Assembly (NCBI GenBank): GCA_002337095.1
Contig: DDFI01000004.1
Span: forward strand, 12,670 to 76,669
From: Candidatus Saccharibacteria bacterium UBA1932
GTDB lineage: Bacteria > Patescibacteriota > Saccharimonadia > Saccharimonadales > Saccharimonadaceae
Direction of reading: 5' to 3'
DNA length: 64,000 nt
The notes beneath the pieces were generated by a model. That model was not told the DNA's origin. It saw nothing but the letters and a program-made list of their open reading frames with translations, and made no database searches. Of the stretch, positions 33,968-43,131 are shown piece by piece. Each line of letters begins with the position of its first letter. Within the stretch, counting starts at the first letter, position 1. The position numbers and the translations under genes are program-made.

Positions 33968-34004
33968 TCGGCGGGTCGTCGAGACTGTGTTGTTAGGCCG
34001 CCAA

Positions 34005-35393
34005 ATGGGTCCACTGCTATCTGTCATTATGCAAGCGCCTCTGTATATGGAGGTGTTTGCGCGTGCCGGTGGCGGCGGATCGGGCAGTGGATCGGGTGGC
34101 GGTGCCGAAGGTATGGGCTTTGGTGCGGCTATTGGATATTTTCCGGCGCACTTTATTGCATCGCGTGTGCGTCAGCGCCTGAAGGACTCGCAGGTGTGGT
34201 ATACCGCCCAAGTGATCACCTGGATCGTAGCGGCGGTGAGTGCGCTGGTGATTACGGTGGTAGGGTCGAGCGTGGGGTCATTCGCGCTTGATATCTATAT
34301 CGTGTGGCCGGCGGCTGGTGGAGTGTTGGCGGGGGCTGGTTCGGGACTATATGGCTGGTGGGGCAAGTTGCGCCAGAGCCGCGCCGTGCGTGATGGGCTG
34401 GAGGCTGCAGCGGCAAATGATGCGACGTGGAATGAAGACACGATCGAGCAGAAGGCGGCGGATATATTCATGCGCTATCAACGCGATTGGTCGCGTGGCG
34501 ATATTGCCGCCATCCAGGCCTACGCGACACCGTATTATGCAGCCCACGCCGGCCTGATGATGCAGGCGATTGCCGAAATCCGTCGTCGCAATGATGTGCA
34601 GAATCCGGTAATCGACGAGATGGAAATCATCGACATGTATGATGCGCCGGATGACAAGGACGATACGGTAACCGTCGGATTTACGGCGCACGCGCACGAC
34701 CTGCTGGTCGACACGCGGAGCGATACGACGCTATACACCGACAACAGCCGGTTTACTGAATACTGGACATTCCGTCGTGATGGCATCGCCTGGCGGCTGG
34801 CGGGTATCAGCCAGCTAACAGAAAACCCGCTTGCAACATCGGGTGAGCTGCAGGCATTTGGCCAAGCTAACCAGATGTATTATGCACCCGATTGGGGCTG
34901 TCTACTGCTGCCGACCGACGGCGAACTGTTCCGCAAGGGCAAATTTGGCAAATCCGACATCAACAACCACCTGATCGGCACGCTGAGCGGCGCGGTGGTG
35001 CAGGTGTATACGTATAATCCTAATCTCACGGACACGAGTGTTGATCCATATATTGTGGCGCAGATTGCCGTGCCGCGGCAGTACGGCCGCATTGTGGTGC
35101 GCCGTCGCGGGCTGATCAATACGGGCATTCGTGGCCTGCAGCAGATTCGCACCGAATGGGAGCAATTCAATCGTAGCTACGACGTCTACGCAAGCAACGG
35201 CGAGGGTGCGACCAGTTTTGAGCTGCTCAACCCGACATTTATGGAATATCTAGAATCGCTGCCGATGAAACTGAATATCGAGGTGGTCGATAACACCGTA
35301 TATATTTATGCCAAGAACAAAAAAATTAGCCTGGATAGCTATGCGACAATGGTCGAAGTGTTGCGCCGCGCACACAAAGAAATGAAAATGTAA
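34005..35393 (+). CDS. Membrane protein with Tim44-like domain
   Basis: About 462 residues. Gly/Ser-rich segment (AGGGGSGSGSGGGAEG), two membrane helices (about 60-110), then a Tim44/SnoaL-like alpha-beta domain (SRGDIAAIQAYATPYYAAHA to TEYWTFRRDGIAWRLAGI) and a C-terminal DUF3137-like region (FRKGKFGKSDINNHLIGTLS; SLPMKLNIEVVDNTVYIYAK). The combination after lemA is recurrent in bacteria and suggests a shared envelope role. The ATG at 34005 is preferred to a TTG at 33987. Confidence 0.72.
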   Translation: MGPLLSVIMQAPLYMEVFARAGGGGSGSGSGGGAEGMGFGAAIGYFPAHFIASRVRQRLKDSQVWYTAQVITWIVAAVSALVITVVGSSVGSFALDIYIVWPAAGGVLAGAGSGLYGWWGKLRQSRAVRDGLEAAAANDATWNEDTIEQKAADIFMRYQRDWSRGDIAAIQAYATPYYAAHAGLMMQAIAEIRRRNDVQNPVIDEMEIIDMYDAPDDKDDTVTVGFTAHAHDLLVDTRSDTTLYTDNSRFTEYWTFRRDGIAWRLAGISQLTENPLATSGELQAFGQANQMYYAPDWGCLLLPTDGELFRKGKFGKSDINNHLIGTLSGAVVQVYTYNPNLTDTSVDPYIVAQIAVPRQYGRIVVRRRGLINTGIRGLQQIRTEWEQFNRSYDVYASNGEGATSFELLNPTFMEYLESLPMKLNIEVVDNTVYIYAKNKKISLDSYATMVEVLRRAHKEMKM

Positions 35394-36415
35394 TGGCGAA
35401 AACACCCCCTGTATCTATCGCAAAACAGCGACTACTCGATCGTCGCCGTAGGCTACTCGAGCGCCGGCCGCACCGGAGTTTTCGGCTGACATCACGGCGT
35501 GATTATGTGCGATCGCTGGAGCTACCAGGGTATGTGGCGCTGACGGCTGAGGTGCTAAGGGTGCTGCGTAGCCATGCGCGGACGCTATGGTGGCTGGTAG
35601 GTGTGTTTGCACTACTCGCGATTACACTCGGCGGCATTGTTTCGCAGGCGACCTATAGCAACCTAAGCGATGTGCTGAGCGGCGTCAGTAATCAAGTGTT
35701 TGGTGGCCAAGTGAACCAGGTTGGGCAGGCGAGCATGATCGTGCTGGCGCTGCTGCTTAACCCGACTGAATCACTTAGCGATGTGCAGCGGCTTTTGTTG
35801 GGCCTGCTGATGGTGTGGCTGTGGCTTGTCGTGGTGTGGCTGCTGCGGCAGTGGCTGCAAGCGCGACGACCGCGCCTACGCGACGCCATTTATAGTGCCG
35901 GTGCGCCGCTGGCTGCATCGCTGTGCTTGGCGCTACTACTGATCGTGCAACTGCTACCTATCGGCATTGTGGCGCTACTATATCAGGCGCTTGCTTCGGC
36001 CGGTATGATCAGCGAGGGGTTTGGTATGATGATCACGGGCCTCTTGCTTGCCGGGTCGGCCACGCTGTCGCTGTACTGGGCGACGAGTACGTTGATCGCC
36101 CTCGCGATTGTGACCTTGCCGGGCACTTACCCGATGCAGGCAGTGCGTGCGGCGGGCGATTTGGTGATTGGGCGGCGCCTGCGAATCATGCTGAGGCTAC
36201 TGTGGTGCTTGGCTATCGTCGCGGCGACTTGGGCGGTGGTGTTGGTGCCGATTGTTCTGCTAGATTCGTGGGCAAAAACCCAGTGGGCGTGGCTGCGGCC
36301 GTGGCCATTTGTGCCATATCTAACAATGGTGATGATCGCCCTGACTGGCGTGTGGATGGCTAGCTACATGTATATACTGTACCGCAAGGTGGTGGATTAT
36401 GACGCCCGTGCATAA
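35393..36415 (+). CDS. Unknown polytopic membrane protein
   Basis: 340 residues; a very basic N-terminus (RRRRLLERRPHRSFRLTSRR) then about six hydrophobic segments, glycine-free loops and no recognised domain. The start overlaps the previous stop (TAATG) and its end overlaps ligA by 17 bases, so lemA, this gene and ligA are one operon. Confidence 0.7.
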   Translation: MAKTPPVSIAKQRLLDRRRRLLERRPHRSFRLTSRRDYVRSLELPGYVALTAEVLRVLRSHARTLWWLVGVFALLAITLGGIVSQATYSNLSDVLSGVSNQVFGGQVNQVGQASMIVLALLLNPTESLSDVQRLLLGLLMVWLWLVVVWLLRQWLQARRPRLRDAIYSAGAPLAASLCLALLLIVQLLPIGIVALLYQALASAGMISEGFGMMITGLLLAGSATLSLYWATSTLIALAIVTLPGTYPMQAVRAAGDLVIGRRLRIMLRLLWCLAIVAATWAVVLVPIVLLDSWAKTQWAWLRPWPFVPYLTMVMIALTGVWMASYMYILYRKVVDYDARA

Positions 36416-38471
36416 TAGCGCAGAGGCCCGCGCGCGCGTGGCAAAGCTGCGCGAGCTTATCAACGACTACCGGTATCGGTATCATGTGCTCGATGAGTCA
36501 ACGATGAGTGAGGCCGCCGCTGACAGCCTGAAGCACGAATTGTCACAGCTTGAAATGCAATATCCCGAGCTAGTGACGCCCGACAGCCCGACGCAGCGTG
36601 TGGCGGGGCAGGCGCTCGACAAATTTGCCAAGGTAGCGCACCGCGTACCGATGATTAGCCTCGCTGATGTGTTTGACGAGAGTGAAGTCGCGGCCTGGAT
36701 CGAGCGGCTACGCAAAGTGCTGCCGAGCGTTGGCGCTGAGTATTTATGTGATATCAAAATGGATGGCCTGGCCTGCGCGCTGATCTACCAAGACGGCGTG
36801 CTGGTGCAGGCGGTGACGCGTGGCGACAGCCGCGTGGGCGAGGACGTAACGGCAAATGTGCGCACCATCGAAAACGTACCACTGCGGCTACGGGCCAATC
36901 AAAAGTTCGCGCATTTTTTGCGCGGCCGCACCGAAATTCGCGGCGAAATCGTGATGTTCAAACGCGACTTTGAGCAGCTAAATTTGGCACGCGAGGCTGC
37001 TGGCGAGCCACTGTTCAAAAACCCGCGCAACCTCGCTGCCGGTACGATCCGCCAGCTCGATCCGCGACTAGTGGCGGCGCGGCCGCTGCATTTTGTGGGC
37101 TATGATATCATCCGCGACGACCCGAGCGACACGCCGACGATTGCCTTTGGGTACCACATGCTGAGCGAGCTCGGTATCGAGACCAGCCGGCAAACGCGCG
37201 TGGTGGTGGGCCTCGCGGGCATCATGGAATATGTTTCGCACCTCGGCGAAATTCGCGCTGGGCTGCCATTTAATACTGACGGTGCGGTGATCAAAGTAAA
37301 CGACCGGCAACAATTTGCCGACCTTGGCGTGGTGGGCAAAACGCCGCGCGCCGCCGTGGCCTACAAATTCGCCGCCGAAGAAGCCACGACCATTGTGCGC
37401 GACATCGTGATTTCGATCGGCCGCACGGGCGCCGCCACACCAGTTGCGGTGTTCGACCCGGTGCAGGTGGCCGGCACCACAGTGCAGCACGCCAGCCTGC
37501 ACAATGCCGACGAAATCGCGCGGCTCGACGTGCGGATTGGCGACACCGTGATTATTTACAAGGCGGGCGACATCATTCCGCAGGTGCAGGCGGTGCTCGC
37601 CGCACTGCGGCCTGATGATGCGCAGGCCTATGACTATGCAGCAGAACTGGCGCGCCAATATCCGGAGTTAGAGTTTGAACGGCCCGAGGGCGAGGTGGTG
37701 TACCGCGTGCGCGGCCTTACCGGGCCGATTATCCTGAAACGTGCGTTGCAGCATTTTGCATCCAAAGGGGCGCTCGATATCGATACATTGGGTGAAAAAA
37801 ACGTCGAAGCGCTGGTCGATGCCGGCCTGGTGCGCGACCTCGCCGATATTTACATGCTGAGGTACGAGCAAGTGGTGCAGCTCGATCGATTTGCCGATAT
37901 TTCGGCGCGCAAAATGATCGATGCCATTGCCGCCGCCAAAACGCCGCCACTCGAACGATTTGTGTTTGGCCTGGGCATTCGCCATGTTGGCACGCAAACG
38001 GCGATTGATCTATGTTTGCATTTTAATTCATCTGTTAAGGGATTATCCTTTGACGAAGAGGGGGGTCTGCTGTTAGGATTTTTGCGGACCGCAACGATGG
38101 ATGAGCTGATGGCAGTTGATGGTGTCGGTCAAGTGGTGGCCGAATCAATCGCGGCATGGTTTGCCGACGAAGATAACCTAGCACTGCTCGACAAATTCGC
38201 TATGCTCGGCGTCAAGCCACATTACAAAGCCAAATCGGGCAAGCTCGCCGGCCAACATTTCGTCATCACCGGCACGCTCACAACCATGAGCCGCGACGAA
38301 GCAGCCGATCGGATTCGCGCGCTTGGCGGCACCTTCCAGACGAGTGTAGCGCGTGACACCACCTACCTCATCGCCGGCGGCAACGTCGGTGCCAGCAAGC
38401 TGAAAAAGGCCGAAAGCTACGGCACGAGGATTATCGACGAACAGAAACTATTAGATATATTAGGAGAATAA
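36399..38471 (+). CDS. ligA: NAD-dependent DNA ligase lacking zinc-finger cysteines
   Basis: 690 residues. Adenylation domain with the active-site Lys in CDIKMDGLAC (about residue 117), GEIVMFKRDF and AYKFAAEEATT; OB fold VQHASLHNADE and GDTVIIYKAGDIIP; helix-hairpin-helix region; C-terminal BRCT (SGKLAGQHFVITGTLTTMSR). The Cys4 zinc finger that normally follows the OB fold (CPxCGS...C..CPAQ) is replaced at about residues 420-455 by FERPEGEVVYRVRGLTGPII, which has no Cys. Otherwise intact and presumably the replicative ligase. Confidence 0.93.
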   Translation: MTPVHNSAEARARVAKLRELINDYRYRYHVLDESTMSEAAADSLKHELSQLEMQYPELVTPDSPTQRVAGQALDKFAKVAHRVPMISLADVFDESEVAAWIERLRKVLPSVGAEYLCDIKMDGLACALIYQDGVLVQAVTRGDSRVGEDVTANVRTIENVPLRLRANQKFAHFLRGRTEIRGEIVMFKRDFEQLNLAREAAGEPLFKNPRNLAAGTIRQLDPRLVAARPLHFVGYDIIRDDPSDTPTIAFGYHMLSELGIETSRQTRVVVGLAGIMEYVSHLGEIRAGLPFNTDGAVIKVNDRQQFADLGVVGKTPRAAVAYKFAAEEATTIVRDIVISIGRTGAATPVAVFDPVQVAGTTVQHASLHNADEIARLDVRIGDTVIIYKAGDIIPQVQAVLAALRPDDAQAYDYAAELARQYPELEFERPEGEVVYRVRGLTGPIILKRALQHFASKGALDIDTLGEKNVEALVDAGLVRDLADIYMLRYEQVVQLDRFADISARKMIDAIAAAKTPPLERFVFGLGIRHVGTQTAIDLCLHFNSSVKGLSFDEEGGLLLGFLRTATMDELMAVDGVGQVVAESIAAWFADEDNLALLDKFAMLGVKPHYKAKSGKLAGQHFVITGTLTTMSRDEAADRIRALGGTFQTSVARDTTYLIAGGNVGASKLKKAESYGTRIIDEQKLLDILGE

Positions 38472-38479
38472 GAATAACT

Positions 38480-38890
38480 ATGGTCGCAGAAAACAGAACA
38501 TTTTATTTTCGAAAGCTTGTGCGAGACGAGACAGTGCCTGGCTACGAGGCTGATCCAACAGTTATTGAAATGGACTGGCGTATACTTACTCGCCAGGAAC
38601 TGAAGCGTGCGCTTATTGCAAAAATACACGAGGAAGCTGACGAGATCCCAGTCGAAGAAGATGATCTGGATGAAGTGGCAGCCGAGATTGGTGATCTAAA
38701 AGATGTCGTTGACGCACTGGCTGCATTATATGGGATATCTGAGGAATCTATTGCCGCATCTCGTCGGCTAAAAAACGAGAAACGTGGCGGTTTTGCATCG
38801 GGCCATCACATCGATAGCATTACCGTCGTTCCTGGTTCTTATTGGGAAAAGTACTGCTCGCAAGACCCCGCCAAATACCCAGAGGAATAG
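38480..38890 (+). CDS. MazG-like/phosphoribosyl-ATP pyrophosphohydrolase-like protein
   Basis: 136 residues starting with RKLVRDETVPGYEA, then helices with the metal-binding pattern KIHEEADEIP...EEDDLDEVAAEIGDLKDVVD (E-x-x-E...E-x-x-D), as in all-alpha NTP pyrophosphohydrolases. Likely house-cleaning of non-canonical nucleotides. Lies 8 bases after ligA. Confidence 0.75.
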   Translation: MVAENRTFYFRKLVRDETVPGYEADPTVIEMDWRILTRQELKRALIAKIHEEADEIPVEEDDLDEVAAEIGDLKDVVDALAALYGISEESIAASRRLKNEKRGGFASGHHIDSITVVPGSYWEKYCSQDPAKYPEE

Positions 38891-38995
38891 ATGAACACGA
38901 GATGCGGGCGCGATGTTTCTCGAAGAAGTATGTATCGATGGATTAGCGTGCCGACGTTTTGAACGCGTCGACGAATGATATAATAGTAAAAACGT

Positions 38996-39718
38996 ATGCG
39001 GTATTTGTCTACACATAAATTCTATTGTTTTTCGCCACCGGTGATGCTGGCGACGTTTGTAATAGAGGTCGCGATTGCGCTGTGGACGATAGTGCGGTAC
39101 AAATGGTCGCCAGTGACACGGCTGGTGGTTGCGATTCTAGTGTGCCTCGCCGTATTTCAACTAGCAGAATACAACGTATGCACGGCGGCGTGGGGCATTG
39201 ATAGTTTGTCGTGGGCGCGGGTCGGCTACGTCGCAATCACGTTGCTACCCCCGCTTGGGATTCACCTGGCGTATCGGCTAGCTAGTGCCGGTACCAGCAA
39301 GTTAATGATTGGTGGCTATGCCGCAGCAGCGGTATTTGCGGCGTTCTTTATAGTGGCCGAGCACGGCATGCAGAGCTACGTGTGCGGCGGCAATTATGTG
39401 ATTTTTCATACGATGCCGATACTGTGGCCGGTGTATGCGTTCTACTACTATGGTATGCTGGCGGCGGGCACAGCCTACGCATTCAAATCTGCGGCGCACA
39501 CCAACAATCGACACATCGCGGCCGCGCTTCGCTGGCTCGCAATCGGCTACACGACATTTATCGTCCCAACGACGTTCGTAAATATCATCGATCCCAGCAC
39601 AATCGCGGGCATTCCGTCGATCATGTGCGGCTTTGCCGTGATCTTGGCTGTGATCCTTGGCGGCGGCGTGCTACCAGCTTGGGCGATGGCGCGAGGCAGC
39701 CGCCGTGTATCTCGATAG
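38996..39718 (+). CDS. Seven-helix membrane protein, unknown role
   Basis: 240 residues with about seven hydrophobic segments (PVMLATFVIEVAIALWTIV; VVAILVCLAVFQLAEYNV; YVAITLLPPLGIHLAYRLA and four more). The layout resembles the N-terminal 7TM sensor module of some histidine kinases, but no signalling domain follows. TATAAT at 38979-38984 lies 11 bases before the ATG. Confidence 0.6.
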   Translation: MRYLSTHKFYCFSPPVMLATFVIEVAIALWTIVRYKWSPVTRLVVAILVCLAVFQLAEYNVCTAAWGIDSLSWARVGYVAITLLPPLGIHLAYRLASAGTSKLMIGGYAAAAVFAAFFIVAEHGMQSYVCGGNYVIFHTMPILWPVYAFYYYGMLAAGTAYAFKSAAHTNNRHIAAALRWLAIGYTTFIVPTTFVNIIDPSTIAGIPSIMCGFAVILAVILGGGVLPAWAMARGSRRVSR

Positions 39719-39725
39719 CCCTGCA

Positions 39726-39758
39726 TCAAAAAACTCCCCCTAGGACAGGAGGAGTTTT
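39726..39758. terminator. Bidirectional terminator
   Basis: AAAAAACTCCCCCT...AGGAGGAGTTTT with A and T runs on the two sides, between convergent genes. Confidence 0.85.
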
Positions 39759-39772
39759 GATACCAGCTAGGA

Positions 39773-40105
39773 TTACCAGCTGCGCTGACGGAATGAACCG
39801 CCGCCGTTACCGCGGTCGCCACGATCGTTGCCGCCGAAGTCACGACGAGGTCGGTCTTCTTTTGGACGAGCGAGGTTAACCGTGATTGGACGACCATCGA
39901 GCTCTTTGCCGTTTAGGTCGTCAACGGCTTTTTGGTTGTTAGCTTCGTCTTTAAACTCAACGAAACCAAAACCCTTGCTACGGCCGCTGTCACGGTCAGT
40001 GATGACGCGTGCGCTCTCGACTTCGCCGATTTGCTCAAAGAAAGCTTTGAGGCTGTCGTCGGTGGTCGAGTAAGCGAGGCTGCCGATAAATAGATTTTGT
40101 GCCAT
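39773..40105 (-). CDS. RRM-type RNA-binding protein
   Basis: 110 residues: a single RNA recognition motif with RNP2 LFIGSL (residues 5-10) and RNP1 KGFGFVEF (about 44-51), then an Arg/Gly/Asp-rich tail (RRDFGGNDRGDRGNGGG). The pattern equals the cyanobacterial Rbp and other bacterial cold-shock-associated RRM proteins. The minus-strand leader is long (up to about 160 bases), as often in temperature-controlled genes. Confidence 0.92.
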   Translation of the reverse strand: MAQNLFIGSLAYSTTDDSLKAFFEQIGEVESARVITDRDSGRSKGFGFVEFKDEANNQKAVDDLNGKELDGRPITVNLARPKEDRPRRDFGGNDRGDRGNGGGSFRQRSW

Positions 40106-40274
40106 TTATACTCTTCTTTACTCTAAATTCTTGTTTCTTCAGATCGACCTTTGTGTTCCGCGAATTTTTTGTAAGGAAGGTGTGTTGGCTCCAAGGGAGT
40201 GAACTACCTACGCTTCAATATGTGTCGCTTGTACTTCTGAACCTCTTCAGTTAACCATAAAACTCACAAAAAAG
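40106..40274. other. Intergenic leader upstream of the RRM gene
   Basis: No gene seen. Contains AAGAAGAGTATAA just before the RRM start on the minus strand and AT-rich promoter-like stretches; probably its 5' untranslated region. Confidence 0.4.
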
Positions 40275-40523
40275 CTAGTGCAATATGCTAAGACGCACCA
40301 TCGCGATCATCGCAATGGCCGCAAATACGAGGTTGAGGATGCTTGCCTGACGGTCGCGCTTGGCCCACGAAACCGTTGCGACCAGGAGTGAGCCGACGCA
40401 TGATGGCAGCTGAAACGCATAATCGGCGGCGATGTAGCCAAAGCTAAGCGCCGCATATGCGCCAAGGATTAGTACGACGCCTAGCCAGCCTGCGGCCTCG
40501 AATGCTGCTGTTGATGATTTCAT
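40275..40523 (-). CDS. Small membrane protein (CBU_0592-like)
   Basis: 82 residues with three hydrophobic segments (AAGWLGVVLILGAYAALSFG; FQLPSCVGSLLVATVSW; SILNLVFAAIAMIAMVRL). The G-W-x-G...L-x-A-Y pattern resembles short CBU_0592-type proteins of unknown function. It follows the next gene closely on the minus strand. Confidence 0.65.
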   Translation of the reverse strand: MKSSTAAFEAAGWLGVVLILGAYAALSFGYIAADYAFQLPSCVGSLLVATVSWAKRDRQASILNLVFAAIAMIAMVRLSILH

Positions 40524-40524
40524 G

Positions 40525-41505
40525 CTATGTATTGTAGCATGTTGGTCGCCGAGGACCTACATGCCATTTTGGCGGCAACATAACCTGCTGCGGCGTAGAC
40601 TGGGGTGAAAATGTCTGCTTAATGCGAGCGCGGGCGCTCTTGAGGTCGGGGCGAGCCACCCGTGTGTATTTGTCAGTCTCGCAGAATAGCCCCTGCGCAT
40701 CAATCGCATGGAGTTTGCGACCGTACAGTCCGGCAAATGCCAGGCCAAGGCGCTCAAACTCCTCGTTTTGCCGAGCAACCATCCAAAATATGACTTCTTC
40801 GGGAGTGAAATCGCCACATGTCTCAAAGCATTTTGCAATGCCGCGTAGCGCGCCTGGACCGGCTTTGGTAAAATCATTTTCGCTGAAATTAATCAGACTA
40901 CTGTAATTAAGGTCGATCGCTATTTGATATGCCATAAAATCCCCTATGAGCGGGTAGCTATGGAGTAAGTCGTAAACGTGTTGCAGCGAAGTAGCTTGGC
41001 GCAGACGCATGCCGAGATCATCGTGCAGAAACATGTGCTCAAACAAAGCGATGTGGTTGAGGTGTTTTTTTCCACGACCGTATGCGTCGGTCGCACACAG
41101 AATAAATGCATTAGTATATATCGGCTCTGGTTGTGCAGCTAGGGTGGCGAGGGCCTGCTCTAGAGCGCCGGTCCTGAGGTCTTCGATCAGGGGTGCGTGA
41201 CCGAGCAATATAATTAGGCGATTCCAGGTGCTTTCGCGGCTCAAGAATCGAAATGCGATGATTTGGAACAGTTGATCATCGGATGTTCGTGACTGATCAG
41301 TATATATGACATGATTGATTAGGAATTGGCTGACGCGATCGGTAGCTCGGAACACATTACAGAATTTGTAGTGTGCGAGGATTGGGTCATTGGTCCATGG
41401 AGCAGGTTGGCCAGCCTGGCGCCGCTCAAATATCGCTTGGCGCTCGGCAGCGAATTGCCAGTATAGCTCGTAGATGCCGGTGCGGGGGATGGGCGGGCGT
41501 TTCAT
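40525..41505 (-). CDS. Putative DNA-base hypermodification protein (HMUDK/aGPT-PPlase-like)
   Basis: About 326 residues. The N-terminal pattern YELYWQFAAERQAIFERRQAG, then PWTNDPILAHYKFCNVFRAT and DRVSQFLINHVIYT matches my recollection of the alpha-glutamyl/putrescinyl-thymine pyrophosphorylase and 5-hmdU kinase helical family, known from phages that hypermodify thymine. Further conserved-looking pieces: SYPLIGDFMAYQIAIDLNYS, GPGALRGIAKCF. Start at 41505 chosen because TACAAT (minus strand, 41514-41519) lies 8 bases before it. No partner modification genes are adjacent. Confidence 0.55.
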   Translation of the reverse strand: MKRPPIPRTGIYELYWQFAAERQAIFERRQAGQPAPWTNDPILAHYKFCNVFRATDRVSQFLINHVIYTDQSRTSDDQLFQIIAFRFLSRESTWNRLIILLGHAPLIEDLRTGALEQALATLAAQPEPIYTNAFILCATDAYGRGKKHLNHIALFEHMFLHDDLGMRLRQATSLQHVYDLLHSYPLIGDFMAYQIAIDLNYSSLINFSENDFTKAGPGALRGIAKCFETCGDFTPEEVIFWMVARQNEEFERLGLAFAGLYGRKLHAIDAQGLFCETDKYTRVARPDLKSARARIKQTFSPQSTPQQVMLPPKWHVGPRRPTCYNT

Positions 41506-41687
41506 GAAATTTAATTGTAGCATGCCTGTGGCAAAAATAAAGCTTAATTGGTAGCAAATTGCTTGCGCTTTATGGCAAAATGGGCCATACTATAGGCTAT
41601 GCTGGTACGCATTGGGGCACGCCTGATGCGGACATTGCAAAAACAAACACATCATCAACGCCCCGGGTGGGCGCGTAGCAGCACACC

Positions 41688-41718
41688 AAATCACCACTTA
41701 ACACAAGGGGTGATTTTT
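41688..41718. terminator. Hairpin before tRNA-Ala
   Basis: AAATCACC/GGGTGATTT with T run. The rest of 41506-41769 holds no gene I can support. Confidence 0.6.
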
Positions 41719-41720
41719 GG

Positions 41721-41726
41721 TATAAT
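41721..41726 (+). promoter_or_regulatory. -10 hexamer upstream of tRNA-Ala
   Basis: TATAAT, 43 bases before the tRNA, implying a short 5' leader. Confidence 0.5.
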
Positions 41727-41769
41727 ATTGTACAGGCTAAGTATTGATAGCCTATCCTATAGTTTTTAT

Positions 41770-41845
41770 GGGGTACTAGCTCATTTGGTAGAGCGCTTCC
41801 ATGGCATGGAAGAGGCGAGGAGTTCAAATCTCCTGTGCTCCACCA
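41770..41845 (+). tRNA. tRNA-Ala(GGC), flanked by a foreign recombinase
   Basis: 76 nt with encoded CCA. Acceptor GGGGTAC / GTGCTCC with G-U pairs, anticodon stem TTCCA/TGGAA-like with loop containing GGC, T loop TTCAAAT. The recombinase frame on the opposite strand ends inside it. Confidence 0.93.
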
Positions 41846-43131
41846 AGGTGGCCGGACGAAAACCCTGGGCATGACAAGTGCCCGGAGTCGGTTCGTCCGT
41901 TCCGCCCCGGTCGAAGAGCCTCCCGTTTACGGGGGGGCTCTTCGCATGTGGGGTCCTGTGGCCGCGCTTGGCTGGTCCTGGCGGCGGTGATGGTGCTGAT
42001 GAGGGGTGTGAGTTCCTCGATGGCCTGGACGGTGCTGCTGGCGGGCCGCGATGGGGTCTCGGGGTTGATGAGGATCTTCTCGAAGAAGGCTTGGTTGAGC
42101 AGCTTCTTGATGTGATCGGGGGCAGCTCGGTAGGTGGCGGCGCAGTCCTCCAGCAGTGCCAGGCCGGCCTTGATGTGGGCGTGGCTGGTGGCGGTGTCTC
42201 GGGCCAGGGCCTCGAGCTCCTTCTGTACGGCTGCCAGGCCGGTGGTGATGCGGTTCTGTTCGCGGCTGAGGAGGTCGAGGGGGATGGCGTCGGCGTAGTG
42301 CGCTTGCAGCAGGCGCTCTTGTTCGCGACGGAGTCTGGCTTCGCGGTCGGTCAGCTGCTGGCGCTGCTGGTGCTGCTCGTGTTGGGCGGTGCTGAGGTGG
42401 TCCAGCAGTTGGGCCTCGACCTCGGCGCGTTCCTGGGCTGTCAGGCTGATGCGGGCGTAGATCTCCTCGACCCTGGCCTCGACCTCGGGGATGAGCACGC
42501 TCTTTTGCTGGCAGTCGGTGCGCTTGTGTTTGCGGCCGTTGCAGAAGAAGTAGGGGTAGATGGTACCGGTCTTGGAGTTGCCGTGCTGAACGACCATCCG
42601 GGAGGTGCGCACGTTGAGGTATCCGACCGGCGCCCTGCCCGGGGTTCCGCCGGTGCGGGCTTTCTCGGTCATCCCTTTGACGACTTCGTTGGCGAGGTTG
42701 CGGCTGTAGAACTCGGCGATGGAGCTCATGATGCCGTGCAGGAGCATGCCGCCGGGGGTTTCGTCGATGGATTCGGTGGTGGAGATCAGGCGGACGCCGG
42801 CGTTGGTGATGGCTGCGGTGATCTCGACGTCGTCGGCGCGGTTGCGGGCCAGGCGGTCGAGTTTGTGGACGATGACGTAGTCGACGTCGGGGTGGGCGGC
42901 CAGGTAGCGCAGCATGGCTTGGAGTTCAGGGCGGCCGGTGATGGAGCGTCCGGATTCGCCTTTGTCGGCGAATTCGCGGCAGATGATGGCGCCGAGGTCT
43001 CGGGCCTTCTTCCTGTTGGCTTCGCGTTGGGCGGGGATGGAGAAGCCTTCTTCACGTCCTCCGCGTCGGGCTTGGTCGCGGGTGGAGACCCGTAGGTAGG
43101 ACACGGCCTTCTTGGGGGTGAAGGCGGCCAT
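41824..43131 (-). CDS. GC-rich serine recombinase with internal deletion, probably inactive
   Basis: 435 residues with a complete catalytic domain (SYLRVSTRDQARRGGREEGF; HKLDRLARNRADDVEI). After GTPGRAPVGYLNVR the expected recombinase domain and first zinc-ribbon Cys pair are missing: the frame jumps to TSRMVVQHGNSKTGTIYPYF and CNGRKHKRTDC, normally the second half of the zinc ribbon. A coiled coil and a tail encoded in tRNA-Ala antisense follow. Usual length is about 550-600. Codon use is very G+C-rich and sequence phrases such as GFSIPAQREANRKK are of actinobacterial style. A hairpin GAAGAGCC/GGCTCTTC (41913-41943) sits just after the tRNA. No attR repeat found. Confidence 0.85.
   Translation of the reverse strand: MAAFTPKKAVSYLRVSTRDQARRGGREEGFSIPAQREANRKKARDLGAIICREFADKGESGRSITGRPELQAMLRYLAAHPDVDYVIVHKLDRLARNRADDVEITAAITNAGVRLISTTESIDETPGGMLLHGIMSSIAEFYSRNLANEVVKGMTEKARTGGTPGRAPVGYLNVRTSRMVVQHGNSKTGTIYPYFFCNGRKHKRTDCQQKSVLIPEVEARVEEIYARISLTAQERAEVEAQLLDHLSTAQHEQHQQRQQLTDREARLRREQERLLQAHYADAIPLDLLSREQNRITTGLAAVQKELEALARDTATSHAHIKAGLALLEDCAATYRAAPDHIKKLLNQAFFEKILINPETPSRPASSTVQAIEELTPLISTITAARTSQARPQDPTCEEPPRKREALRPGRNGRTDSGHLSCPGFSSGHLGGAQEI

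Noticed and set aside
41597..41872. ORFs running through tRNA-Ala on both strands
   Set aside because: They depend on tRNA and terminator sequence and have no family match.
41878..43095. Long plus-strand ORF (405 codons)
   Set aside because: Antisense to the GC-rich recombinase; low-complexity Gly/Val/Ala composition typical of a shadow frame in high-G+C DNA.
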